Shown here: in pieces, positions 25,659 through 34,777 of the stretch
Position numbering within the stretch: the stretch's first letter is position 1
How the letters are laid out: every line of letters begins with the position of its first letter
Origin: Lasiosphaeris hirsuta
Lineage: Eukaryota; Ascomycota; Sordariomycetes; Sordariales; Lasiosphaeriaceae
NCBI GenBank assembly: GCA_030549175.1
Contig: JAUKUA010000007.1
Location: forward strand, 1,054,001-1,118,000
DNA: 64,000 nt
Reading direction: 5' to 3'
Translations under genes and position numbers: made by a program
Notes under the pieces: generated by a model
What the model saw: the letters and a program-made list of their open reading frames with translations, nothing else
What the model was told of the DNA's origin: nothing
The model's database searches: none

Positions 25659-26558
25659 ATGGCCAGAATAAAGATGGTAAAACCATATGATTCGACTCGA
25701 AAGCGGGAATCAACCGTCCGCTCGACAGTCACAACCCCAGTTATCTCAGACTATAAGCCCACCGAGAACCATCTACCACCCAAAGAGCGCCCCACAGAGA
25801 GCGAGGATACCATTTTCGTGAGCACGACCTCCTACATTGACACCTCAACCCTAACCACCCTCCCGGAGTCCATCCCCCTCTCCTGGTGCTGCTGCCACTG
25901 CGACACAAAACAGCTCCTCCACCAGCCGGGACCGTCAGCCATCCAGCCCCCGGACGCAACCACCTTCCCGTTAGCCACCACCGCCGACACCACCTGCCTG
26001 AACGCTGCCTGCCCGCACCCGCGCTGCCACCTCTGCGCCCTGCTGAATCTGCACGACGTCCCCCTTGCCACTACGGGCGGCCACAATCTCTGCCCCGACC
26101 GCCTGCGCCCGGCCGGGTGGAAGTGCTGCCGCTGCGCTGGGCCCCACTTCCCCACGGCGCGCTACCGCCCGGGCGCCTCCATCCCGCTGCGCAACGGCGC
26201 TGAGGTCCTGGCGATCCTCTGCGGCTGCGCCGATGAGCATAAACCCTGCCGTGTGTGCTACGTCCTCAACCGCTACGGCGAGCGCCTCGGCCGGCTGAAT
26301 ACCGATTCCATCATCCTCGAGCCTGGTGCCGGCCCGCTGAGGGATCACGTGGTTTTCGCCCTGGAGAAGTTCAAGGCCAAGGCGGCTGAGCTGCAGAAAG
26401 CGCAGCGGGTGGCTGGTGAGGATGAAAAGCAGCATCTTTTGATGCTCGCTCTGGTTGCTGAGGTGAAGGCTGCAGATGAGGAGCGCGAGGCGGCGTGGGC
26501 GGAGGTGGAGGAGGTGAAGGAGTGGGTGAGGGAGGTGAGGGGAGAGTTGAGAGGCTGA
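25659..26558 (+). CDS. Cysteine-rich protein with C-terminal coiled coil, unknown
   Basis: Single exon, 299 residues from the first ATG (MARIKMVKPYD). The central part (residues about 75-210) carries many cysteines in paired spacings: WCCCHC, CPHPRCHLC, WKCCRC, CGC and CRVC, with nearby histidines, which looks like several zinc-binding knuckles or ribbons. The last 70 residues are Ala/Glu/Lys-rich and predicted helical (EVKAADEEREAAWAEVEEVKEW). No signal peptide or transmembrane segment. Lineage-specific fungal zinc-ribbon proteins look like this, but I do not recognise a named family. Codon use is GC-rich in the third position, as in neighbouring genes, which supports real coding. Confidence 0.6.
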   Translation: MARIKMVKPYDSTRKRESTVRSTVTTPVISDYKPTENHLPPKERPTESEDTIFVSTTSYIDTSTLTTLPESIPLSWCCCHCDTKQLLHQPGPSAIQPPDATTFPLATTADTTCLNAACPHPRCHLCALLNLHDVPLATTGGHNLCPDRLRPAGWKCCRCAGPHFPTARYRPGASIPLRNGAEVLAILCGCADEHKPCRVCYVLNRYGERLGRLNTDSIILEPGAGPLRDHVVFALEKFKAKAAELQKAQRVAGEDEKQHLLMLALVAEVKAADEEREAAWAEVEEVKEWVREVRGELRG

Positions 26559-27612
26559 GGCCTGGGGTAGGCCTTGATGGAGGATCAGGAGAGTGAACAC
26601 GAGAAGGTACCCTGAGAGGGAGCGAGAGCATTCTGCATTTCAGGCGTCTTAGGCATGGTTGGGAGTTTGCTTTCTTTGATACCCCTGGGAGTTATACCTC
26701 GTAGATAGCTGTGAGAGCTGGATGGACAGTCTTTCATCAACTTCAGTCATCACAAAGACAAAGTCTTTATCTGAATTGAAAAGTGACAGGATGTGAAAGT
26801 TATCTTTCAAGTTCACGCGCACTTACACTCCCACCCTGGCTTGTTTATTGGTGTGGAGCACTTGGATATTGAAGCCCGCAAGGCCTTTGGAGTATTAAAA
26901 ACGGCCTCTCTGGCATTCCGGAAGTCATATTCGATCTTTCGAAAAGCCTTGCCGGTATCGGGGAACGTATTTCTTGGATTTCAAAAGGTATATATATTAT
27001 TTTAAAAGCCCTTTCCTCAAAGATAACAGCACTCGAGCTATGCGCTTGCATCATTTCGTGTTACCTTGGAGTAGATCTTTGTCTGTGCTGGGTCAGATCT
27101 CTCTTGCAGCCTGTGGTGTGTGCGCAAAAGGTGTGCGCTGGACTTTGCTTGCTTTGACATCCAATGTGGGGGATTTGCCGGGTCTCCAGTGTATGATCGG
27201 CAATAGGCTCTGGCTGGTAGGTCCTGCTTGTTTTCATGAAATCTGTGTGCTCCGGGGGTTGAGAACCAGGGAAAGTGGGATGTGGAACTGAACTTAACTT
27301 GGCTCCCTCCATCTTTTTTACATTGAAACATCACACAGAAAGGGACCCAATCCAGATAGGACTCGAACAGGAGCAGTGTTTTGGAGTTTCAACATCTCGG
27401 GGGTTTCTTGCTGATATCTCGATCTCCCATTCCCGCAAAACTTGGATCGTCTTCAGAGAACCAACGTTCATCATTTTTAATGATAATCATTAGTCATGTT
27501 CATTTTCTATATAAGGTATGCAAGTATGTATCCAATGCTTTCAAAATATACAATGCCGTATGCCTCTAAAAAGTATGCATTGGCAGCTGAAAGTTAGCCC
27601 GCTTGAGACCCT
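26559..27612. other. Intergenic region containing a 21-bp repeat array
   Basis: About 1 kb between the stops of the cysteine-rich gene (plus) and the aspartic protease (minus). The array at 26880-27026 is listed separately. Otherwise AT-richer sequence with no supported gene. Confidence 0.5.
26880..27026 (+). repeat. Degenerate 21-bp tandem repeat, seven units (locus A)
   Basis: Seven consecutive 21-base units start at 26880, 26901, 26922, 26943, 26964, 26985 and 27006. Most begin AA followed by a GGCC-, AGCC-, CGTA- or GGTA-like core and then T-rich sequence. The phase is held exactly over 147 bp although units are strongly diverged. In the frame of 26880 the units read as heptads such as KAFGVLK, TASLAFR, KSYSIFR, KALPVSG, NVFLGFQ and KVYILF before a stop. 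Confidence 0.7.
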
Positions 27613-29172
27613 TCATGTCCAATTTCTTGCGGCAATCGTTGCCACCACGACAAGGGTCCATATTAAACCCAGCCCATTTTGAACAGATCTTGTCCCCAGG
27701 GCCACCGCTACCCCCCCACCTGTTGAACTCGTCCCTGCAGGTGTCCCGGTGGCAGAGCCGGTGCCTAGGCCGGGGACTGACACGCTACTCCCACCCGTAA
27801 CTGCGGAACCAGCCGTTCCGCAAGCCCCAACCAAGGCCGATAAGTCGCTTGCTTTACTGAGGGCTGCCGGCGTAGAGCCACAGTTCGCTGCTTGAGTCAT
27901 CCAAACCGAGTTGGTTTCGAGATCGAAGACGGCTGTTAGTCTGTTAGCTCAGTCATCAGGTTGGTATTGTCGGATAGTGACGCCTACCATAAGCTGAACG
28001 AAGAAAGGTATCCCCTAGCAAAGCGAAGTTCGTACTTGGTGTGATGCCCAGGAAGCACGACGGCGGGCTCCCTGGGACCTCGCGGATGAGTTCCTTGTAA
28101 GGAACTTTGATCTTCACCCCGGCAAAAGCAAAATCGACTGTGCCTTTGACGTTTGTCAGGCCGCAGTCGATCCGGAAGAATCCATTCGTGTCAGTTGCCG
28201 TTATCCCGAAGTCGGTTGCAATAGCTGCAGTCAAATTCGGCGGCAAGAGCGTCATCGTTGACCCGCTGTCAAGAAAGACGGGCAACTTGCTGTCCGCATA
28301 GACTCGGGTCTCCCTGCTAGGCGGCGAGATCGAGATCGACTCCATGTCAACCCAGAACCGGGGCACCAAGTCAGGAGATTTGTCGGGCGAGATAATCGGC
28401 AGCTTGACCAAGGGTCCCCCGAATTTGGATGTATCGACACCGCCAAAGACAATGACGCCTTCCTGAGCCTCCTTGCTACCCAGGGCGAGGGTATACGCCT
28501 TCACATTCGTGGCATTTTGGGCGGCCAATTGGTCGACAAAGTTGGGGTATGTCGTGGCGATGCCCTTCCCGTACCCGATCCCTAGGATCCCCGAGAATGC
28601 GTCCTCGCTTGCGGTGGCGACACCGAACTGGACCCCTTTCAGGGCGGTGGTGCTCCCCGCAAGGGAGATGATGTCGGTTACGTAGCTGATGTTGGCGCTC
28701 CCAATCCCGTACCGCAGCGTCCTCGTTGTTCCCAGCGAGCCTACTGTGGTGGATTTGGTCGAGTCGTACCGGCCGGCCCGTTCGCAAAAGGCGGCGTCCC
28801 CCCCTGATACTGCGGTGCAGTCCGGATTCACCCACAACTCAAACGACCCCGTGTCCAACTGCACAAACACCGACTGAGGTGGAGTGCCAATGCTTACTGT
28901 AGATTGTCAGTATGAGGTATGCCGACCGCAAAGTGGGGGAAGGAGGGCCAAGTACGTTGTGCATAGTAAGCCACATCAGACCGGTTGGCTAGCTGAAGCT
29001 GCACACCCCGCTTGCTGGAGAAGTAGTTGACGTTGGTCGAGTGGACGATGGGCAAGTGAATGCAGCCCTCGGGGTGGGAAGGTGAAGGTATTAACTGGCT
29101 CTGGGCGGCCGCGCGACCGCAGCATATGGCCAGGAGCAAGACGAAGAGGGAGAGGATAGAGGGAGGTGCCAT
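27613..29172 (-). CDS. GPI-type aspartic protease (pepsin family A1, yapsin-like)
   Basis: Secreted endopeptidase expected at the plasma membrane or wall. Exons 29172-28956, 28896-27988 and 27932-27613 (phases 1 and 1 kept) give about 481 residues. The signal peptide is clear (MAPPSILSLFVLLLAICCGRAAA). Both catalytic motifs are present: DTGS in exon 2 near residue 87 and DSGS near residue 281 (FLDSGSTMTLLP). Flap-like and hydrophobic elements (FSGILGIGYG, FGGVDTSKF) match the family. The C-terminus is Ser/Thr/Gly-rich and ends in a hydrophobic segment (LGLIWTLVVVATIAA), as expected for GPI attachment. Yapsin/OpsB-like is the best fit; a vacuolar protease is less likely because of the tail. 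Confidence 0.9.
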
Positions 29173-30288
29173 TGCTGGCAAAGGGGCGCGATTCTGAGCT
29201 ACTGTAATAGCGGCTGCATGGGCGACCACGATGGCGGTGACGGAAGACCGAAGAAAAAACGCAGAAGGAGAAACGACGTGCCAGCGCCAGGTGAAGCCGA
29301 CAAGGGAGCGAGGGCGATTCTGCACAACAATCCTCGGAGGCGGAACAAATTAACAGGAAGAAAGGAAGGCAACACAGAGACCAGGCTCGACTGCGCCTGT
29401 TGGCCGCTCCAGTGAACTCGCGCTCCAGAAAGAATGGAAGAGAGGGAGGAATATCAACGAGTCAATGGCAAGCAAGAAAGGGCCACAACAGGCCAGCTGG
29501 GTCGGTGAACACGAAAGAAACCTTGATGTGGACCAGCCGGAGTGTGGAAAAGAACAAAAAAAAAAGATACGAAACGATAGAGACGAGCCAGAACTGGCAT
29601 CAGATCCCCGAAGATCAACGTCGAGCGTGGCCCAGCCTAGACCTGCCCTTTGGAAAGTAGTGCGGTGAGGGTAGGGGTAGGAGGAGTTCTACCAGTGTCT
29701 CAGCCCAGGCCGGACGGGCCCCGCGAGGGACGTCCGTCAACGAGCCCTCGATGCATCGCCAGGGACGGGCTGTGTGCCGCGTGGGGAAGGTGATCTTAGC
29801 ATCCTTGGCCAATGGGGCTTCTCGTTAGAGCTTTAGCCAGGTGCTGCTGGAGAGTATGCGCTTGGTGGGTTTGGCGCGAAGCAGGCAAGAGAGAGAGGAA
29901 GCGACAAAAGAGATGACAAACAACAGAGCAAAGCAGAGTCGGCGGGTGCCGAAAACAAGGCTGTAACACTCTTTCCCAGCGTCAGAGGAGATCAAACGCG
30001 TCAGGATGCAGGGCGCGGTGGGGTTTGACGCTGGGTTGGACTGGGTGTGGGGCGGCCCCTGTCTCAGAGCCATTTTGGTCCAATCACGCTGCTCCCATCC
30101 CTGCACCCCACAACGACACAAAACCGCAACTGCAACCTTCCCACCTTCCCCATTTTCCCCACTCGATTTCAGAGAGTGAAAAGCCTCTTACAACGGCAAG
30201 CGCGGGCAGAAACATTTCTTGGAATTGGATGTTTGGGCTTGAATTGCGATACAAAGGATGCTATGCAAACTATTTGCGGACATGTACG
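29173..30288. other. Intergenic region upstream of the protease
   Basis: Holds the protease promoter (minus strand) and the 3' flank of the oxidoreductase. An A9 tract lies near 29560. No gene supported. Confidence 0.45.
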
Positions 30289-31413
30289 CTAGGCCACGTC
30301 GCTGACCTTGATGACAATCTTGCCCTTTGCGTGTCCCGACTCGAGCCTCTCAAAGGCGGCCTTGAAGTTGGCAAACTCCCAGACGCTGTCGACAGTGGGC
30401 CGCGCCTTGCCGGCCTCAATGAGCTCGCCGATCTGCGCCAGATTGCTGCCCAGCGGTTCGACGATGAAGAACAGGCTCTTGGCCACCGGCTTGTCGAGCC
30501 CTACCGGCTTCACCACATCAGGCGGTGTATTGATGCTAATAAGCGTTCCTCCCGTGCGCACTGCCGCCCAGCACCCCGCCAGTGTCTTGCCGCCGATCAG
30601 GTCGATGACGAGGTCGACTTCCCTCACTGCGTCTTCAGCCACCCAGTCGGCGATGGTTGTCTTTTGGTAGTCGACCACCTCGGTGGCTCCGAGCTGTCGG
30701 ACCGCCTCCTCCTTGTCGCCGCTGCACACGGCCACAACGCTCTTCGCACCCGCGAGTGCCGCGAGCTGCACGACCCAGCTGCCGACGCCGCCTGCCGCCC
30801 CTGTGACAAGGACTCGAACCTTGGCGTTCTGCTCCCGCGCCTTGGCCTCGCCCTTGATGCCCGCAGCATCCAGCGTCCCCTGCACAAAGATGGCCTGCCA
30901 CGCCGTCAGCGCGCTCAACGGCGTCGCTGCCGCCTTGATCCAGTCCAGGTTGGACGGCACCTTGGCGAGCTCGCTAACCCGCGGGAGCGCGTAGTCCCGG
31001 GCTGCCCCGGCCCGCCCGGCATCGATGCGGCAGTACACCCGGTCACCCGCCGCGAACCCGCTGTTGGCCGGAGACGTGATAACGGTACCCGCTAGGTCTT
31101 GGCATGGCACTAGCACCTTGCTAGTCGGGACCGAATCCGGGAAGTCGACGGCCCACCGCAGCTCCCCGGCGCAGGGGGCCGCGGCGTGCACGCGCACCAA
31201 CACATCTTCGGGATGGGTCGGGGTCGGCACCGGCGCCGTGGTGAAGATCACCTCGGTGGACTGACGCGACGCCTGGAGTAGGGTCTTCATGGTCTGGGGA
31301 AGTGTTGTCGGGGCCATTCTGGAGGTGTGAAGTTGGGCTGCTCGTGAGAGAAGAGGGCTCCAGCGAAACATGAATCTGCTCGAAACCGAGGTATGTGGGA
31401 TGAAGTGTTGCAT
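30289..31413 (-). CDS. MDR-family NAD(P)H oxidoreductase (quinone oxidoreductase-like)
   Basis: Medium-chain dehydrogenase/reductase; probably reduces quinones or enals using NADPH. Single exon. The GroES-like N-domain (EDVLVRVHAAAPCAGELRW, DLAGTV, FAAGDRVYC) is followed by a Rossmann fold with the nucleotide-binding motif VLVTGAAGGVGSWVVQLA and the usual LIGGKTL and GKIVIKV ending. The structural-zinc cysteine cluster of classical ADHs is absent, so it belongs to the zinc-free group. From the ATG at 31413 it has 374 residues, and the first 35-55 (SSRFMFRWSPLLSRAAQLHTSR) look like a mitochondrial presequence; starts at 31371 or 31317 (342 residues) are alternatives. Similar to RTN4IP1-type mitochondrial oxidoreductases, but the exact substrate is unknown. 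Confidence 0.85.
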   Translation of the reverse strand: MQHFIPHTSVSSRFMFRWSPLLSRAAQLHTSRMAPTTLPQTMKTLLQASRQSTEVIFTTAPVPTPTHPEDVLVRVHAAAPCAGELRWAVDFPDSVPTSKVLVPCQDLAGTVITSPANSGFAAGDRVYCRIDAGRAGAARDYALPRVSELAKVPSNLDWIKAAATPLSALTAWQAIFVQGTLDAAGIKGEAKAREQNAKVRVLVTGAAGGVGSWVVQLAALAGAKSVVAVCSGDKEEAVRQLGATEVVDYQKTTIADWVAEDAVREVDLVIDLIGGKTLAGCWAAVRTGGTLISINTPPDVVKPVGLDKPVAKSLFFIVEPLGSNLAQIGELIEAGKARPTVDSVWEFANFKAAFERLESGHAKGKIVIKVSDVA

Positions 31414-31970
31414 GCTTTGGCGTCTCTTTCTTCTGCAAACGGCGGCATCGTGCCACTTTATATCGACACGCGACCCCCTCACAGATCACATCCGATGCCA
31501 GCTCGGAAGTGCACCATCAAGCGGATGATGGAGCTTACGAACCATTCCTCCCGCCGTTGCGCATGGCGTTCCCTTTTTGCGAATGCGAACGATGCGAATA
31601 AAGCTAATCACCAGTTGTCATTGCAGTGTAAGTCAGGTTTATGGCCAATTCGCCAAGGGAGGGAATGCCAAGTAGGAATGATGATTAATCTGTGCGCCCA
31701 CCGGGTTCCCTTTTCGTCCTCGCATCTGCACCTCACGCGGCTCGCATAGCAATCCGGGGTCGAGGTCTCCGCGGCCAGCGCTCCGAGCTCCTCTCACTGG
31801 CTATCGACTGCCGCCAAATCGAGTCACAACGATCGGGACTACCCGATCAACTCGGAGACCAGGAGGAACAAGATTATGTCCCACCATCACCCATCCGAAG
31901 TGCAAGAGCAGACAATGAATGCTTGCACAGCCAAAAAGTTAATCTTCCCGAGCTAGGGAGCTATTGATGA
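31414..31970. other. Intergenic region between oxidoreductase and tRNA
   Basis: Holds the promoter of the minus-strand oxidoreductase and the 3' flank of the tRNA gene. No gene seen. Confidence 0.4.
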
Positions 31971-32076
31971 TGACAACTGTGAGATTCGAACTCACGCCCT
32001 TTCGGACCACGGAATCCTGATATTGTATTAAGGGTACTCCTTAACGTGGCGCCTTAGACCGCTCGGCCAAGTTGCC
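31971..32076 (-). tRNA. tRNA-Leu: tRNA-Leu(AAG) with intron
   Basis: Reading the minus strand from 32076: acceptor stem GGCAACT pairs with AGTTGTC before discriminator A at 31971. The D-arm has GCC/GGC, the anticodon stem CCACG/CGTGG, a long class II variable arm (TCCGAAAGGG) and a T-arm GTGAG-TTCGAAT-CTCAC. The loop TTAAGG gives anticodon AAG. About 26 nt of intron follow position 37 and contain CTTAA, which can pair with the anticodon, the usual arrangement for nuclear tRNA introns. The CCA end is not encoded. Confidence 0.95.
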
Positions 32077-32286
32077 AGACAATTGTTATGAGTTAGAAGC
32101 TTCGAAATCTCACATATCACCGTGTTCAGGTTGCGAATCGGCTCTTTTCTCCCTTTCAGGGGCTTGTGCCTTAGTCGCAATTTAAAGTATTGCGCTACTC
32201 TGGATACCAGGTGTATGCTTTCTATATCCATCGCATCTTTGTGAGTCTATCTGAGTAACGTCTCGACTAGACCCCCTCAGAGAGGG

Positions 32287-32617
32287 CTAAAATTGCAGTG
32301 ATCCGGCTTCTGTTTCCGATTGGAGCACGTTGAGGTCTAAGCCGTATTGGTTCTCCTCAGTGACCCCCAGCCGCTTGACCTTGGGCTTGAGTCCCTCCCT
32401 CAAAGGTCGGCGCTCGCCCTCAGGAGCCAAGGTATTTCGCTGGTTGCACCCAGATATCTGATATGCTTTCGATGACAGCGGATGCGCAGCGCATTTTGCA
32501 GCTTTCGCAAATGTTGGCGTTGCGCCGTAGATAGTCCTGCACGAGAAGGATAAACACATCCGGGCTCTCGGTAACGAAGCGGTCGTATGTGATGGCTGGT
32601 TGGGTGAAGTCACTCAT
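32287..32617 (-). CDS. Small hypothetical ORF, probably frameshifted
   Basis: From the ATG at 32617 an open frame of 65 codons (MSDFTQPAITYDRFVTESPD..., with ICESCKMRC) ends at a TGA near 32420. A second frame, shifted by one base, continues with coding-like sequence to TAG at 32287 (...VLQSETEAGSLQF). Joining them would give about 110 residues. A TATA box on the minus strand (TATAAAAG, 32721-32728) is about 105 nt upstream of the ATG. A 31-nt GT-AG segment could also link the frames, but is too short for a normal intron. No domain recognised. It may be a decayed gene or a real gene with a sequence error. Confidence 0.38.
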
Positions 32618-33602
32618 GGTTACTGTCTCTTGGTGGCTGCTGTCTCTGGGGTGTGCCGTGTTTCCAAGGTATACCGTAGTTGAAGACCGTAATCCTGGTT
32701 ACCAGTGTGACCCAAATGCCCTTTTATAGGTATAGGGAGCCACATCCCATAAGTAATCGTGAAGCCCATGTATTGAATGACACCTTGGTACCTTCACTCT
32801 GTGGCAAGTTTACCTTGTTTTCAGTGAATATCTAGCTAGTTCTTTGATTAGCTACCTAGGCATGGTTGACACCTCTCCTCCCCCTATTCACTTAATCATT
32901 GCTAACCCAAAGGATCGCGGCTATTATTACAGACATGTACCAAAGTTGGGAACAAACAGCTAAACTAACGGATGATTATAACAGGATTGATGATCCTACT
33001 TGGAAAGAGAGAGAGAGGGTCTATTTCTTCGAGTCCTCAGTATCAGTTATACTTCTATTCCAGTTTACGGCATTCCATATCAATATAGGTAGGCAGCCAG
33101 AAGCCGTCTTCGAGGTTCCTATCGCCTGTTCTGTTGGATACATTTTGATTCACTGCGCTCGAATTTCCATCGGAACATCCAGATTCAAAGAAAGAGAATA
33201 TCTGTGTGTTTGATTGAGCAAATAATCCGCTGATAATGCGCATTGTCGCGCTGTCTAATTGCTTCTTACTTGGAAAGTAGCAGAGGCAGTTCGACCTCTC
33301 CTACTTCTTAGCTCGGCTAGTAGAAATATCGAGGTAGGTAGTTCAATCTACCCTGCCAAGCAGCACCACATTATTGCTCTTCCCGGCGCCCCCACCTCCC
33401 CCCCCGTGTCTATGCTCCCCGTGCCCTGTTCCCCGTTCTACAATACCGACCATATCCCTCCTCCATATTCCCCAACACCCCATCCCAAAACGAGAGCTTC
33501 ACATAAACGGCCTCAAGCGCTGCCGCCATGATAGTGCGGCTCCTGTGAAGGCCGCGACACCAATGATAATAATGTCGATGCGTATGGGCTTCGCACATAG
33601 GT
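32618..33602. other. AT-richer stretch, no supported gene
   Basis: Sequence between the small ORF and the hydrophobic relic is richer in A/T and TpA than neighbouring genes, and its open frames have no recognisable content. TAGGTAGG motifs occur at 33331-33340. A TA-rich, decayed character would fit RIP-type mutation, but this was not measured. Confidence 0.4.
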
Positions 33603-34226
33603 CTAGCCAGCTTTCCACACAGGTACTGTTAATAAGGGGACCGATAATAAGGAGACCGATAGGAAGTGCACAAAGGCCTCCCTAGATTCCCCGACGCTGA
33701 ACGGAGCCTGTATACTTCGCGGGTAAAATTCTGGCAAAGGATGGAGCATGCAGTAAACCATGATGTTCAATACTGAGACTAATACAGCTAGGACTATGCT
33801 GATAACCACTTGGGTGAATGTTCTCGGGTGCCGGCCGTACAGTGGAATCCAAAGGTTGCCAGTGAGCACGGCCATAAAAGACTTGCCAAATAGAGCGATG
33901 TTCACTAAGAGATCAATGACTGAAAGGTAAAAACTTCTGTCTAGCTGACCGAGCACTGCCTTTGTGACTGCTCGGGCGTGGTTATTGGTCATTTCAAGGG
34001 CCCTGATGCCAGTGGCAACGCTGATGAAGGCGGAAATAACCTCAAGTTCTACCGCGTACCCCATATAGGGGTTCTCACAATGATGGATGTCGCGGAGAAG
34101 GCTACTGCTGTTCCGATGTATGGGACGGCTGCGACACCCGTATATATTGAGGTTATTGGCAGGCGAGGGATGGCTGGCCGGAAAGACGTGGCGGCCGCCG
34201 AGATAGACCCAAGGGTGACGATGTGA
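33603..34226 (-). pseudogene. Hydrophobic membrane-protein relic, frames broken
   Basis: The minus-strand frame ending near 33603 has a long hydrophobic part (SVIDLLVNIALFGKSFMAVL, then VVISIVLAVLVSVLNIMVYC), and another frame at 34049-34226 has hydrophobic segments (PYIGTAVAFSATSIIV). They look like pieces of one membrane protein out of frame with each other. No stop-free model or credible intron joins them. A multi-exon gene that I cannot resolve is the alternative. Confidence 0.33.
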
Positions 34227-34365
34227 ACCACCGGCTCTTTCGGAAGGCTCGCAGAGTCGCCGACTCGTTGCTGGACAGGGCCATATCCGCGAGGTAGACG
34301 TAGCAAACATGGGATTTTCGATACCACTCGAACATAGAATTGATAGTCTCATGTTGGTGTGCTGA
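34222..34365 (-). pseudogene. HET (heterokaryon incompatibility) domain relic
   Basis: In the minus-strand frame that starts upstream at 34569, about 48 residues match the core of the HET domain: HETINSMFEWYRKSHVCYVY, then LADM, and later FRKSRWFT. In intact family members (HET-E, HET-D, TOL-like) the pattern is ..AINSMFxWYxxAxVCYAYLSDV... and SRWFTRGWTLQEL; here the sequence diverges immediately after SRWFT and the rest of the domain is missing. Residues upstream (CD..SHRW region) are not recognisable. Vegetative-incompatibility function cannot be expected from this fragment. Confidence 0.55.
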
Positions 34366-34777
34366 GGAGGAAGTGGCGACTCGGAGTCCGCCCAGTGAAT
34401 ATTTCAGCTGAGCCCAATGCCAAGTGACTCTTCTGCGATGAACACGTGAGGGATGTCCTGTTGTACTAATCACGGAGCGTAATGATAAGGACCTGATTTG
34501 ATTGACATGGATGGCTGTCAACGGCCACACAGGATTGGCGTGTTTGATACCCTGCCATCCGGCCGGCAAATCCCCCCCGCCAACAAAGCCACGAGAGGAT
34601 CAGGAAAGCTCCCTAAATTACCTAACTTCTGAAGTGGAAATCGAAAGGTGGTATTCTAGTTCATAGAGACAGAAATCTAACTGTTTTACAATGTACCTAT
34701 CTGCCCCTTATCGGCGGGCAGGTACTCTGATATGGTACATACATACAGACATACGCCCAAGTGACCCGAGTCACTGC
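34366..34777. other. Intergenic/decayed stretch
   Basis: Between the HET relic and the kinase 3' end. Contains TACCTA motifs (34620 and 34691 regions). No gene seen. Confidence 0.35.

Noticed and set aside
27361..27390. GGACTCGAACAGG resembling a reverse-strand tRNA T-loop
   Set aside because: The bases flanking the loop do not form a T-stem and no acceptor or anticodon stem was found.
27981..27988. Ending the aspartic protease at the first in-frame stop after exon 2
   Set aside because: It would remove the GPI-type tail; a consensus intron (GTAGGC...AACAG) restores the frame into a Ser/Thr-rich C-terminus.
32899..33213. 104-codon plus-strand frame in the AT-richer stretch
   Set aside because: Starts at a non-ATG codon, low-complexity and no recognisable similarity; likely chance.
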